DNA of 10,447 nt from contig JAEWFA010000026.1 in NCBI GenBank assembly GCA_023389055.1, positions 1 to 10,447 of the forward strand, written 5' to 3'. The notes below the pieces were generated by a model. It was not told where the DNA came from, did not search any database, and was given only the letters and a program-made list of their open reading frames with translations. How positions within the stretch are numbered: position 1 is the stretch's first letter; each line of letters starts with the position of its first letter. Of the stretch, positions 1-6,073 are shown piece by piece. The translations under genes and the position numbers were made by a program. The stretch comes from Pseudomonadota bacterium. Lineage in GTDB: Bacteria; Pseudomonadota; Gammaproteobacteria; Burkholderiales; Burkholderiaceae_E.

Positions 1-161
1 CCCCTCGGCAGCGGGTGCGAGTTTGCGAGGTAGGGCCGGGAAGCCCCGGCGAAGCCGGGGCCGAAGCCGTGCGCGCGTCGCGCGTGCGCCCGTTTGCTCT
101 CGCGCCCCGCACCGACCAGGCGCGCGCAGTTATCCTGCGCACCTCATGTTCGAGGCCCACC
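1..161. other. Left-edge region without a supported gene
   Basis: No convincing coding sequence is visible. The plus-strand frame of the transporter stays open upstream to base 15, but the predicted peptide is Arg/Ala/Gly-rich low complexity, typical of untranslated GC-rich DNA. A different plus frame runs from the window edge to a TAG at 31-33 and could be the tail of a gene lying to the left, but ten codons are too few to judge. A perfect inverted repeat lies at 43-61. TATCCT at 131-136 resembles a -10 box, but I see no -35 partner at the right distance. I see no preQ1 riboswitch-like sequence ahead of the transporter gene. Confidence 0.5.
43..61. terminator. Perfect GC-rich hairpin, possible terminator of a gene to the left
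   Basis: GCCCCGGC and GCCGGGGC form an 8-bp perfect stem around a 3-base GAA loop. It begins 9 bases after a TAG (31-33) that could end a plus-strand gene beyond the edge. No T-run follows on either strand, so it is not a canonical intrinsic terminator. It may be an RNA-stabilising hairpin or a chance structure in GC-rich DNA. Confidence 0.3.
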
Positions 162-869
162 ATGGATAAAAAACCTCGCCCCCCCAGCTATCGCTACTAC
201 GAACTGCTCCTCGCCGCCTTCGTCACCGTCTTCCTCTGCTCGAACCTGCTCGGCCCCGGCAAGGCCGTCCAGGTCCACGTGCCGGTGTTCGGTGAGCTCA
301 CTTTCGGCGCCGCGGTGCTCTTCTTCCCGCTGTCGTACATCTTCGGCGACGTACTCACCGAGGTCTACGGCTACGCGCGCGCACGCCGCGTGATCTGGAC
401 GGGATTCGTCGCGATGGTGTTCGCCGCCTTGATGTCGTGGGCGGTCGTACAGATGCCGGCGGCGCCGGGCTGGCCGCACCAGCAGGCCTTCGAGATCGCT
501 TTCGGCAACACGTGGCGCGTCGTGATCGCGTCGCTGGTCGCCTATTTCTGCGGCGAGTTCGTCAACTCGTACGTGCTCGCACGGATCAAGGTCATGACCG
601 AAGGCCGGTACCTGTGGCTGCGCACGATCGGCTCGACGATCCTCGGCGAGGGCGTCGACTCGCTGTTGTTCTATCCTCTGGCGTTCTGGGGCGCGGGCCT
701 GTTGCCCGACGAGATGCTGCCGACGCTGATGGTGTCGCAATGGATCGGCAAGACGCTCGTCGAGGCTGCGTTCACGCCCGTCACCTATGCGGTCGTCGGC
801 TTCCTCAAGCGTGCCGAGAACGAGGACTGGTACGACCGCGACACCGATTTCACTCCGTTCCGCTTCTGA
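162..869 (+). CDS. yhhQ: Queuosine precursor transporter (YhhQ/DUF165 family)
   Basis: A 235-residue inner-membrane protein of the YhhQ/DUF165 family, whose members take up queuosine precursors (preQ0/preQ1) for the tRNA modification queuosine. Six hydrophobic segments are visible at about residues 14-36, 48-69, 77-97, 118-137, 155-179 and 190-214. The family-typical stretch with FPLSYIFGDVLTEVYG lies at 55-70, and GEFVNSYV falls in the fourth segment. The ATG at 162 is chosen although the frame is open to base 15: the preceding residues are low-complexity, GAGG lies 6 bases upstream of this ATG, and family members begin shortly before the first membrane segment. The YbbP-like permease gene follows 25 bp downstream on the same strand, so the two may be co-transcribed, although no functional link is obvious. 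Family assignment is firm; the exact substrate (preQ0 or preQ1) is inferred. Confidence 0.88.
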   Translation: MDKKPRPPSYRYYELLLAAFVTVFLCSNLLGPGKAVQVHVPVFGELTFGAAVLFFPLSYIFGDVLTEVYGYARARRVIWTGFVAMVFAALMSWAVVQMPAAPGWPHQQAFEIAFGNTWRVVIASLVAYFCGEFVNSYVLARIKVMTEGRYLWLRTIGSTILGEGVDSLLFYPLAFWGAGLLPDEMLPTLMVSQWIGKTLVEAAFTPVTYAVVGFLKRAENEDWYDRDTDFTPFRF

Positions 870-894
870 CGAAGGGCACCGGCGAACGAACCCG

Positions 895-3399
895 ATGATG
901 CGCGACTTCCGTCTCTCGCTGATTTTCACGCTGCGCGACTGGCGCGCGGGCGAGCTGCGCCTGCTCGTCGCCGCGCTGCTCGTCGCGGTCGCGGCCATCG
1001 CCAGCGTCGGCTTCTTCGTCGACCGGATGCGCCTCGCGCTCGAGCAGGAGGCGGCACAGCTGCTCGGCGCCGACCTCGTCGTCGGCTCCGACCAGCCGCT
1101 CGATGCGTCGTTCGCGGAGCAGGCGCAGGCGCTCGGGCTGCAGGTGGCTCGCAGCGCGGTGTTCCCCAGCATGGCGATCGCCGACGCGATGCCGCAGCTC
1201 GCGGCGGTGAAGGCGGTGTCGTCGAACTACCCGCTGCGCGGACGCGTCCGTGTGCAGACCCGCCCGACGAACGACGCGACGGCCGACACCGAGGCTGCAC
1301 GAGCGCCGCGACACGACGAGCTCTGGCTCGACCCGCAGCTCGCCTCGGCGCTCGGTGTGTCGATCGGAGACACGGTCCGCCTGGGCGAGCGCGCGTTTCG
1401 GCTTGATGCGCTGATCACCTTCGAGCCCGATCGCGGAACCGGCTTCGTGAACTTCGCGCCGCGGGCGATGTTCGCGCTCGACGAGTTGCCGTCGACGAAG
1501 CTCGTGCAGCCTGCGAGCCGCGTGCACTGGAACCTGATGCTCGCCGGTGACGCTTCTTCGGTGGCGCGGTTCCGGCAATGGGCCGAACCTCGCCTGCCGC
1601 GCGGCGCCCGCATCGAGTCGCTCGAGAGCGGCAGGCCCGAGCTGCGCGCGACGCTCGACCGCGCCGAGCGCTTCCTGTCGCTCGTCGCGCTGTTGTCGGC
1701 GCTGATCGCGGCGGTGGCGATCGGGCTTGCGTCGCGCCGCTTCGCCGAGCGCCATCTCGACGGTTGCGCGGTGATGAAGGCCATGGGCGTGCGGCAGCGT
1801 CGCCTGCTCGCGCTGCTCGGCCTGGAGCTGCTGTGGGTCGCGCTGCTCGGCGCGCTCGCCGGCGTCCTGCTCGGCTGGCTCGTGCATTTCGCCCTGGTCG
1901 CCGCGATGGCCCCGCTGCTGCAAATGCAGTTGCCGCTGCCCGGGTGGCGGCCGGCGGCGCAGGCGCTGCTGTCGGCGCTGGTGCTGATGGCCGGTTTCGG
2001 CGCCTGGCCGTTCCTGCGCCTGGCCGGGGTCGCGCCGCTGCACGTGTTGCGACGCGAGGTCGTCGGCGCCCCGGCTTCCGCCTGGGCGGCGGCCGTGTCG
2101 GCGGCGATCGCATTCGCTGCGCTGCTGCTGTGGTTCGCCGGCGACCGGCGCCTGGCGCTCGTGGCGATCGGCGGCTTTGCGCTGGGCATCGTCGTCTTCG
2201 TCGCCGTCGCGCTCGCCGCGGTGCGCGCGCTCGAGCCGCTTCGTCATGCGGGCTTCGTCGCGGGAAGCCCCGCGCTGCGGCTCGCTTTCGCTTCGTGGTC
2301 GCGCCGCCGCGCGATGACGGTGACGCAAACCGTCGCGTTGTCGGTGGGATTGATGGCGCTGATGCTGCTCACCGTCACGCGTACCGACCTCATCGACGGC
2401 TGGCGGCAGGCGAGCCCGCCCGATGCGCCAAACCGCTTCATCGTCAACATCCAGCCCGACCAGGCGGATGCCGTTCGCACGGCGCTCGCCCACGCCGACA
2501 TCGCGCGTCCCGAGCTCTACCCGATGGTGCGCGGGCGTCTGGTGACGATCAACGGCGCACCGGTGCGTCCCGCGGACTACGACGAGGATCGCGCGCAGCG
2601 ACTGCTCGATCGCGAGTTCAACCTGTCGTACGCACGCGAGGTGGCCCCGCACAACCGGATCGTCATGGGCAAGCCGTTCGAGCCGGGCCGCGCGCAGGTG
2701 TCGGTGGAGCAGGGCATTCTCGGCACGCTGAAGCTGGCGCTCGGCGACGAACTGGGCTTCGACGTGGGCGGCGAGACCGTCGTCGCGCGCATCGCCAACG
2801 TGCGGCGCGTCGAATGGGATTCGATGAAGGTGAATTTCTTCATGATCCTGTCGCCGGAGGCGCTGCAGGACGCGCCGCAGACGTGGATCACCGCTTATCA
2901 CCAGCCTTCGGGTGCCGATCCGGTCGATCGACGATTGGTGCGCGAGTTTCCCAACCTCACCGTGTTCGACACCGGAAACATCGTCCGACAGGTGCAGACG
3001 ATGCTCGGACAGGTGATCCAGGCCGTGCAGTTCCTGTTCGCGCTGACGCTCGCCGCCGGTGTCACCGTGCTGTGGGGGGCGCTCGCCAGCTCGCGCGACG
3101 AGCGCGTGCGCGAGGCGGGGTTGATGCGTGCGCTGGGCGCGTCGTCCCGGCAACTGTCGAGCGCGCAAAACATCGAGTTGGCTTTCAGCGGCGCGCTCGC
3201 CGGACTGCTCGCTGCGCTCGGCTCGATCGCGATCGGCTGGGCACTGGCCGACCAGGTGTTCGGCTTTGCCTACCAGCCGCGTTGGCTGGTGGTTCCGGTG
3301 GGTGCGGCGGTGGGCGCCGGCGTCGCGCTCGGCGCCGGCTGGCTCAGCCTGCGGACGGTGCTGCGCTCGCCTCCGCTCCTTACGCTCCGAAACGCTTAG
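895..3399 (+). CDS. ybbP: YbbP-like FtsX-family ABC transporter permease
   Basis: An 834-residue inner-membrane permease resembling E. coli YbbP (about 800 residues). Layout: membrane segment 1 at about 22-42; a periplasmic MacB-like domain to about 258; segments at about 260-280, 304-340 (two), 356-376, 397-415, 420-445 and 476-496; a second periplasmic domain to about 705; then segments at about 707-730, 762-785 and 797-820. Each half carries the short cytoplasmic coupling motif of FtsX-like permeases: VMKAMG at 293-298 and EAGLMRALGAS from about 740. In E. coli, YbbP works with the ATPase YbbA, encoded next to it beside tesA; the pair is thought to move hydrophobic or lipid-like compounds at the periplasmic side. 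No ATPase gene adjoins this copy. Two adjacent ATGs (895, 898) can start it. The Shine-Dalgarno is weak, so translation may be coupled to the transporter gene ending 25 bp upstream. The protein has no nucleotide-binding domain of its own. Confidence 0.85.
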   Translation: MMRDFRLSLIFTLRDWRAGELRLLVAALLVAVAAIASVGFFVDRMRLALEQEAAQLLGADLVVGSDQPLDASFAEQAQALGLQVARSAVFPSMAIADAMPQLAAVKAVSSNYPLRGRVRVQTRPTNDATADTEAARAPRHDELWLDPQLASALGVSIGDTVRLGERAFRLDALITFEPDRGTGFVNFAPRAMFALDELPSTKLVQPASRVHWNLMLAGDASSVARFRQWAEPRLPRGARIESLESGRPELRATLDRAERFLSLVALLSALIAAVAIGLASRRFAERHLDGCAVMKAMGVRQRRLLALLGLELLWVALLGALAGVLLGWLVHFALVAAMAPLLQMQLPLPGWRPAAQALLSALVLMAGFGAWPFLRLAGVAPLHVLRREVVGAPASAWAAAVSAAIAFAALLLWFAGDRRLALVAIGGFALGIVVFVAVALAAVRALEPLRHAGFVAGSPALRLAFASWSRRRAMTVTQTVALSVGLMALMLLTVTRTDLIDGWRQASPPDAPNRFIVNIQPDQADAVRTALAHADIARPELYPMVRGRLVTINGAPVRPADYDEDRAQRLLDREFNLSYAREVAPHNRIVMGKPFEPGRAQVSVEQGILGTLKLALGDELGFDVGGETVVARIANVRRVEWDSMKVNFFMILSPEALQDAPQTWITAYHQPSGADPVDRRLVREFPNLTVFDTGNIVRQVQTMLGQVIQAVQFLFALTLAAGVTVLWGALASSRDERVREAGLMRALGASSRQLSSAQNIELAFSGALAGLLAALGSIAIGWALADQVFGFAYQPRWLVVPVGAAVGAGVALGAGWLSLRTVLRSPPLLTLRNA

Positions 3400-3407
3400 C
3401 GTTGGAG
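3385..3407. terminator. Hairpin spanning the ybbP stop codon
   Basis: CTCC (3385-3388) pairs with GGAG (3404-3407), and AACGC (3391-3395) pairs with GCGTT (3399-3403). This gives nine base pairs with a two-base bulge and a TTA loop. The ybbP TAG lies at the loop and start of the 3' arm. It is placed between convergent genes, where a bidirectional terminator is expected, but no T-run follows in either direction, so function is uncertain. Confidence 0.3.
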
Positions 3408-3430
3408 GCTGTAATGACGAAGCCCCCGCA

Positions 3431-3453
3431 GCGGGTCCGCTCGCGGGGCCCGC
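3431..3453. terminator. GC-rich hairpin between convergent genes
   Basis: GCGGGTCC (3431-3438) pairs with GGGCCCGC (3446-3453), 8 bp including one G-U pair, around a 7-base loop. It lies 14 bp past the stop of the minus-strand small secreted protein gene and about 30 bp past the ybbP stop. The 10-base direct repeat CCCGCAGCGG (3425-3434 and 3449-3458) overlaps it. No T-run follows on either strand, so this is a weak terminator candidate serving either gene. Confidence 0.3.
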
Positions 3454-3466
3454 AGCGGAGGGATCG

Positions 3467-3895
3467 CTACTTCGCTTCGAACATCTGCCGCGCGGCGTCG
3501 TCCGGCAGCCGACAGATGCGCGTGGCGACGTCGAAGCGTCCGCCGCGGCGCTGGCAGTCGACGTACGGACCGTACTGGACGGTGCCGGCGCTCGGCGCGA
3601 GCCCCATCGCCGCTGCGGCCATCCGAGCGGGCGCCACCGGCGCAGGCGCCGACGGAGAGGAGCGCTCGATTCCCTGCGCGCCGGCACGCGGCGTCCATAC
3701 GCGCACGTGCGGCGCGCCCACGCAGGGTTCGTCGGCGAAGACGGTACGTCCGTCGCTCGTCGAGCACTGGAACACGGCGCTCGGCACGCCGGGCGGGGCC
3801 GCCGCCGCGGGCGACGGCAGCACGAGGGCCAAGGCGGCGAGGATGCCGGGGACGGATGCCACTGCCACGGCGAAGGGGAGGGCGCGAGGGTTCAT
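3467..3895 (-). CDS. Small secreted DUF4124-like protein with four cysteines
   Basis: A 142-residue predicted periplasmic protein. The N-terminus is a signal peptide: Arg at 4, a hydrophobic stretch at about 6-26, and a likely cleavage near the AAAA run at 30-33. Residues 41-60 (FQC, then DGRTVFADEPC) match the start of DUF4124, a short domain common in proteobacterial exported proteins with the pattern Tyr/Phe-x-Cys, Asp-Gly, Cys about 14 residues later. The middle (about 70-105) is Ala/Pro/Ser-rich and looks like a linker. The C-terminal segment (106-142) carries a second Cys pair, C114 and C128, alongside C44 and C58, so two disulfides are possible. I do not recognise the C-terminal segment and no biochemical function is known. 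The ATG at 3895 is preferred over the TTG just before it, because AGGAGG (3900-3905) sits 4 bases upstream of the ATG and only 1 base from the TTG. It is convergent with ybbP and divergent from rmuC. Confidence 0.8.
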   Translation of the reverse strand: MNPRALPFAVAVASVPGILAALALVLPSPAAAAPPGVPSAVFQCSTSDGRTVFADEPCVGAPHVRVWTPRAGAQGIERSSPSAPAPVAPARMAAAAMGLAPSAGTVQYGPYVDCQRRGGRFDVATRICRLPDDAARQMFEAK

Positions 3896-3899
3896 CAAG

Positions 3900-3905
3900 C
3901 CTCCT
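3900..3905 (-). promoter_or_regulatory. Ribosome binding site of the small secreted protein gene
   Basis: A perfect AGGAGG on the minus strand, 4 bases before the ATG at 3895. It decides the start: a TTG at 3898 is in frame but would leave only one base of spacing. Confidence 0.75.
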
Positions 3906-3978
3906 GACAGGTTTTCGTCGTGTGTATCCTCCCGGATATCCCCGCTTTAGACAACCGCGGGCCTGCGAAGGTTTTCCC
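3906..3978. promoter_or_regulatory. Divergent intergenic region (DUF4124-like gene / rmuC)
   Basis: The 83 bp between the two start codons (3896-3978) must hold the translation signals of both genes and probably both promoters. It is clearly less GC-rich than its flanks. It holds the 8-bp palindrome GGATATCC at 3934-3941 and the direct repeat AGGTTTTC at 3909-3916 and 3969-3976. On the minus strand TTGTCT (3954-3949) could be a -35 box, but I find no -10 box of good quality at 16-18 bp. A GAAGG at 3967-3971 serves as rmuC ribosome binding site, 7 bases before the TTG. Promoter placement is inferred from gene orientation only. Confidence 0.45.
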
Positions 3979-5352
3979 TTGCCCTCGAACGACATCCTGC
4001 TGATCGCCGCCGTAGCGCTCGCGGCGCTTTCCACCGTCCTGCTGCTCGTGCTGCTGTTGCGGCGGCCCCCGGACACCACCGCCCCGGTGCTCGATGCGCT
4101 CGCGCAGGCCACGCGAATGCTGCTCGATACGCAGCGTGAATTGCGCGAGGAGACCAGTGCGCAGGCGCGCGAGAACCGGCGGGAGCTGGGCGCCTCGCTC
4201 GCCGACCTGGGGCGCACGCTGACGCAACAGATGGGCACGATCGCCAGCGTGCAGAACAACCAGATCGACGCCTTCGCGCAGCAGCTCGCCAAGCTCACCG
4301 AGGCGAACGAACAGCGCCTGGGCGCGCTGCGCGAGAGCAACGAGCAGCGGCTGAACGCGCTGCGCGAGGGCACCGAAGCGCGGCTCGAGTCGCTGCGCGA
4401 GACGCTGGAGCGGCGGCTGCGCGACCTGCAGGCCGACAACGCGGTGAAGCTCGAGGAGATGCGCCGCACCGTCGACGAGAAGCTGCACGCGACGCTCGAG
4501 CAGCGACTGGGCGCGTCGTTCAAGCAGGTGTCCGACCGCCTCGAGCAGGTGCACAAGGGCCTGGGCGAGATGCAGGCGCTGGCCTCCGACGTGGGCGATC
4601 TCAAGCGCGTGCTGACGAACGTGAAGACGCGCGGCACCTGGGGCGAAGTGCAGCTCGCGTCGCTGCTCGAGCAGCTGCTCGTCCCCGAGCAGTACGGCTG
4701 CAACGTCGCGCCGGTGCCCGGGTCGAACGAGCGCGTCGAGTTCGCGATACGCCTGCCCGGTTCGACCGCCGACGCGCCGGTGTGGCTGCCGATCGACGCG
4801 AAGTTTCCGCGCGAGGATTACGACCGACTCGTGCTGGCCCAGGAGCGCGCCGATCCGGCGGCGGCCGAGGCGGCCGGCCGGCAGCTCGAGCAGCGGCTGC
4901 GCCTGGAGGCGAAGACGATCCGCAACAAATACATCGCGCCGCCGGCGACCACCGACTTCGCGCTGCTTTTCCTGCCCACCGAGGGGCTGTATGCCGAAAT
5001 CGTGCGCCGGCCCGGGCTGGTCGACGAGCTGCAGCGCACCTGGCGCGTCGTCGTCGCCGGCCCGAGCACGCTGGCGGCCATCCTCTCGAGCCTGCAGATG
5101 GGTTTTCGCACGCTCGCCGTGGAGAAGCGCTCGAGCGAGGTCTGGCAACTGCTCGGCGCCGTGAAGACCGAATTCGGCAAGTTCGGCGACGTGCTCGCGA
5201 AAGCGAAGGAGCACATCGACCGTGCCGGCACGACGCTGGGCACCGCGGCGACGCGCACGCGCGCGATCGAGCGCAAGCTGCGCGGGGTGGAGTCGCTCGC
5301 CGAGCCGGCGGCGGTGCAGTTGCTCGACGACGAGATGCAGGCCGAGCCGTAG
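3979..5352 (+). CDS. rmuC: DNA recombination protein RmuC homologue
   Basis: A 457-residue RmuC-family protein (E. coli RmuC is about 475). RmuC limits inversion-type rearrangements at short inverted repeats; its core is predicted to be a PD-(D/E)XK-like nuclease fold. Order: N-terminal membrane anchor at about 5-27, followed by Arg-Arg; a long coiled coil at about 45-195; then the RmuC domain at about 205-420. Recognisable motifs are TRGTWGEVQL (217-226), IDAKFP (272-277, containing the D-x-K expected of the nuclease core), and a C-terminal half rich in family-typical blocks, including VAGPSTLAAIL and SEVWQLLGAVKTEFGKF. The start is the TTG at 3979: it directly precedes the anchor, GAAGG is 7 bases upstream, and the next in-frame ATG would delete the anchor. 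The frame is open further upstream to 3856, but that stretch overlaps the divergent gene and its ribosome site. The gene is convergent with the tetR-type gene downstream. Confidence 0.92.
   Translation: MPSNDILLIAAVALAALSTVLLLVLLLRRPPDTTAPVLDALAQATRMLLDTQRELREETSAQARENRRELGASLADLGRTLTQQMGTIASVQNNQIDAFAQQLAKLTEANEQRLGALRESNEQRLNALREGTEARLESLRETLERRLRDLQADNAVKLEEMRRTVDEKLHATLEQRLGASFKQVSDRLEQVHKGLGEMQALASDVGDLKRVLTNVKTRGTWGEVQLASLLEQLLVPEQYGCNVAPVPGSNERVEFAIRLPGSTADAPVWLPIDAKFPREDYDRLVLAQERADPAAAEAAGRQLEQRLRLEAKTIRNKYIAPPATTDFALLFLPTEGLYAEIVRRPGLVDELQRTWRVVVAGPSTLAAILSSLQMGFRTLAVEKRSSEVWQLLGAVKTEFGKFGDVLAKAKEHIDRAGTTLGTAATRTRAIERKLRGVESLAEPAAVQLLDDEMQAEP
4267..4497 (+). repeat. Seven 33-bp (11-residue) repeats in the RmuC coiled coil
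   Basis: Residues 97-173 of RmuC can be laid out as seven consecutive 11-residue units. Nearly all share Leu at unit position 7 and Leu/Met at position 10: DAFAQQLAKLT, EANEQRLGALR, ESNEQRLNALR, EGTEARLESLR, ETLERRLRDLQ, ADNAVKLEEMR, RTVDEKLHATL. Units 2 and 3 (4300-4332, 4333-4365) agree at 26 of 33 bases, which suggests tandem duplication rather than composition alone. An 11-residue (hendecad) period implies a nearly straight or slightly right-handed coil, unlike the usual heptad. Confidence 0.75.
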
Positions 5353-5366
5353 ACGCCGGGGGCGAT

Positions 5367-5382
5367 GCGCGCCGAGGCGCGC
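5367..5382. terminator. Hairpin between convergent rmuC and tetR-type genes
   Basis: GCGCGC (5367-5372) and GCGCGC (5377-5382) form a 6-bp stem with a CGAG loop, centred in the 38 bp between the two stop codons. It is flanked by the direct repeat CGATGCG (5363-5369, 5384-5390). The position suits a shared bidirectional terminator, but neither strand has a T-run after the stem. Confidence 0.35.
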
Positions 5383-5390
5383 CCGATGCG

Positions 5391-5996
5391 CTACGCGCGC
5401 AGCGACGCGCGCAGGAACATCGCCAGGCCGCGCTCGACGTATTCGTCGATCGAGTAGCGCTGCGACAGCCGCCAGTGCTTCAGCGCCCACGAGTGCGCGA
5501 ACGACACCACCTGGTGCGTGAGGAACTCGACGTCGACGCCGTCGGCGAACACCTTCGAATCGACGCAGTCCCGGATCGTTCGTGCGATCAACTCGTTGGA
5601 CTGCAACTCGGCCTGCATCACGAGCTTGCGGTGCGCAGGAGACAACGAGCGGGTCGATCGGTAGGCGAGCACGGTGGCGTCGCGCAGCCGATCGACGACG
5701 CGGCAGTAGGTGGTGACTGCGGTGCGGAAGCGTTCGAGCGGATCGTCGACGTTCGACAGTGCCGCCGGAATCTCGCGCCCGTAGGCGTCGACCACCTCGA
5801 GGATCGCCAGCAGCAGCACGTCGTCCTTGTCCTCGACGTACTGGTAGACCAGGCCCGTGCTGATGCCGGCGCGTGCGGCGATCTCCTGCACGGTCGTGCG
5901 GTAGTAGCCCTGGCCGGAGAACAACTCCACTGCTGCGGCGACGATCTGCCGGCGGCGTTGCGCGACCAGCGCCTCGTCGCCGACGCGCGCCTTCAC
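5391..5996 (-). CDS. TetR/AcrR-family transcriptional regulator
   Basis: A 201-residue TetR-family protein. The N-terminal DNA-binding domain spans about residues 14-62: helix 1 QIVAAAVELFSGQGY, helix 2 TTVQEIAARAG, and the recognition helix region ISTGLVYQYVEDKDDVL. The remainder is all-helical and forms the ligand and dimer domain, with C-terminal segments such as HQVVSFAHSWALKHW. The preferred start is GTG at 5996, with GAGGAA (6004-6009) 7 bases upstream and a normal family length. An alternative GTG at 6077 overlaps the dctM stop as GTGA and would add 27 residues, but it lacks a ribosome site. The gene is last in the minus-strand operon, 77 bp after dctM, and may be transcribed with it or from its own promoter. 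By context it likely controls the TRAP and acyl-CoA genes, perhaps sensing an acyl-CoA intermediate as several TetR regulators of fatty-acid and sterol catabolism do; the ligand is unknown. Confidence 0.9.
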   Translation of the reverse strand: MKARVGDEALVAQRRRQIVAAAVELFSGQGYYRTTVQEIAARAGISTGLVYQYVEDKDDVLLLAILEVVDAYGREIPAALSNVDDPLERFRTAVTTYCRVVDRLRDATVLAYRSTRSLSPAHRKLVMQAELQSNELIARTIRDCVDSKVFADGVDVEFLTHQVVSFAHSWALKHWRLSQRYSIDEYVERGLAMFLRASLRA

Positions 5997-6003
5997 CGGC
6001 GGG

Positions 6004-6009
6004 TTCCTC
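6004..6009 (-). promoter_or_regulatory. Ribosome binding site supporting the tetR GTG start
   Basis: GAGGAA on the minus strand, 7 bases upstream of the GTG at 5996. It is the main reason to prefer that start over the upstream in-frame GTG at 6077. Confidence 0.6.
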
Positions 6010-6057
6010 GGATCGGGCTGCGGCTCGGCGTTCCGGCCTGATGTCGCAGCGCGCTTT

Positions 6058-6072
6058 CGCGACGTCGACGCG
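6058..6072. promoter_or_regulatory. Imperfect palindrome upstream of tetR, possible operator
   Basis: A 15-base odd-centred palindrome, CGCGACGTCGACGCG, in which six of seven base pairs match. It sits in the dctM-tetR gap, about 60 bases upstream of the tetR GTG. TetR proteins usually bind palindromes of about this size near their own genes. Such sequences also arise by chance in GC-rich DNA, and the operon's main promoter lies outside the window, so there is no second copy to compare. Confidence 0.25.
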
Positions 6073-6073
6073 C

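Noticed and set aside
15..161. An N-terminal extension of the queuosine-precursor transporter
   Set aside because: The 49 extra residues are low complexity and include the hairpin at 43-61. The ATG at 162 has a ribosome site and fits the family start.
3425..3458. A direct repeat CCCGCAGCGG as a possible attachment site or insertion footprint
   Set aside because: The copies are 24 bases apart, there is no integrase or transposase nearby, and no flanking gene is broken.
850..3687. A 945-codon open frame on the minus strand opposite ybbP
   Set aside because: Its translation is Arg/Ala/His/Gln-rich low complexity with no domain, no membrane segment and no plausible start. The opposite strand encodes an obvious permease. 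In GC-rich genes the antisense frame is often free of stops.
1578..3950. A 790-codon plus-strand frame overlapping ybbP and the secreted-protein gene
   Set aside because: It is a shifted frame of ybbP that runs on through the antisense of the DUF4124-like gene. The composition is Arg/Ala-rich and no family is recognisable.
3895..5490. A 531-codon minus-strand frame opposite rmuC
   Set aside because: It is an antisense shadow of the repetitive coiled coil, rich in Arg, Leu and His, and it crosses the rmuC-tetR junction without any recognisable domain.
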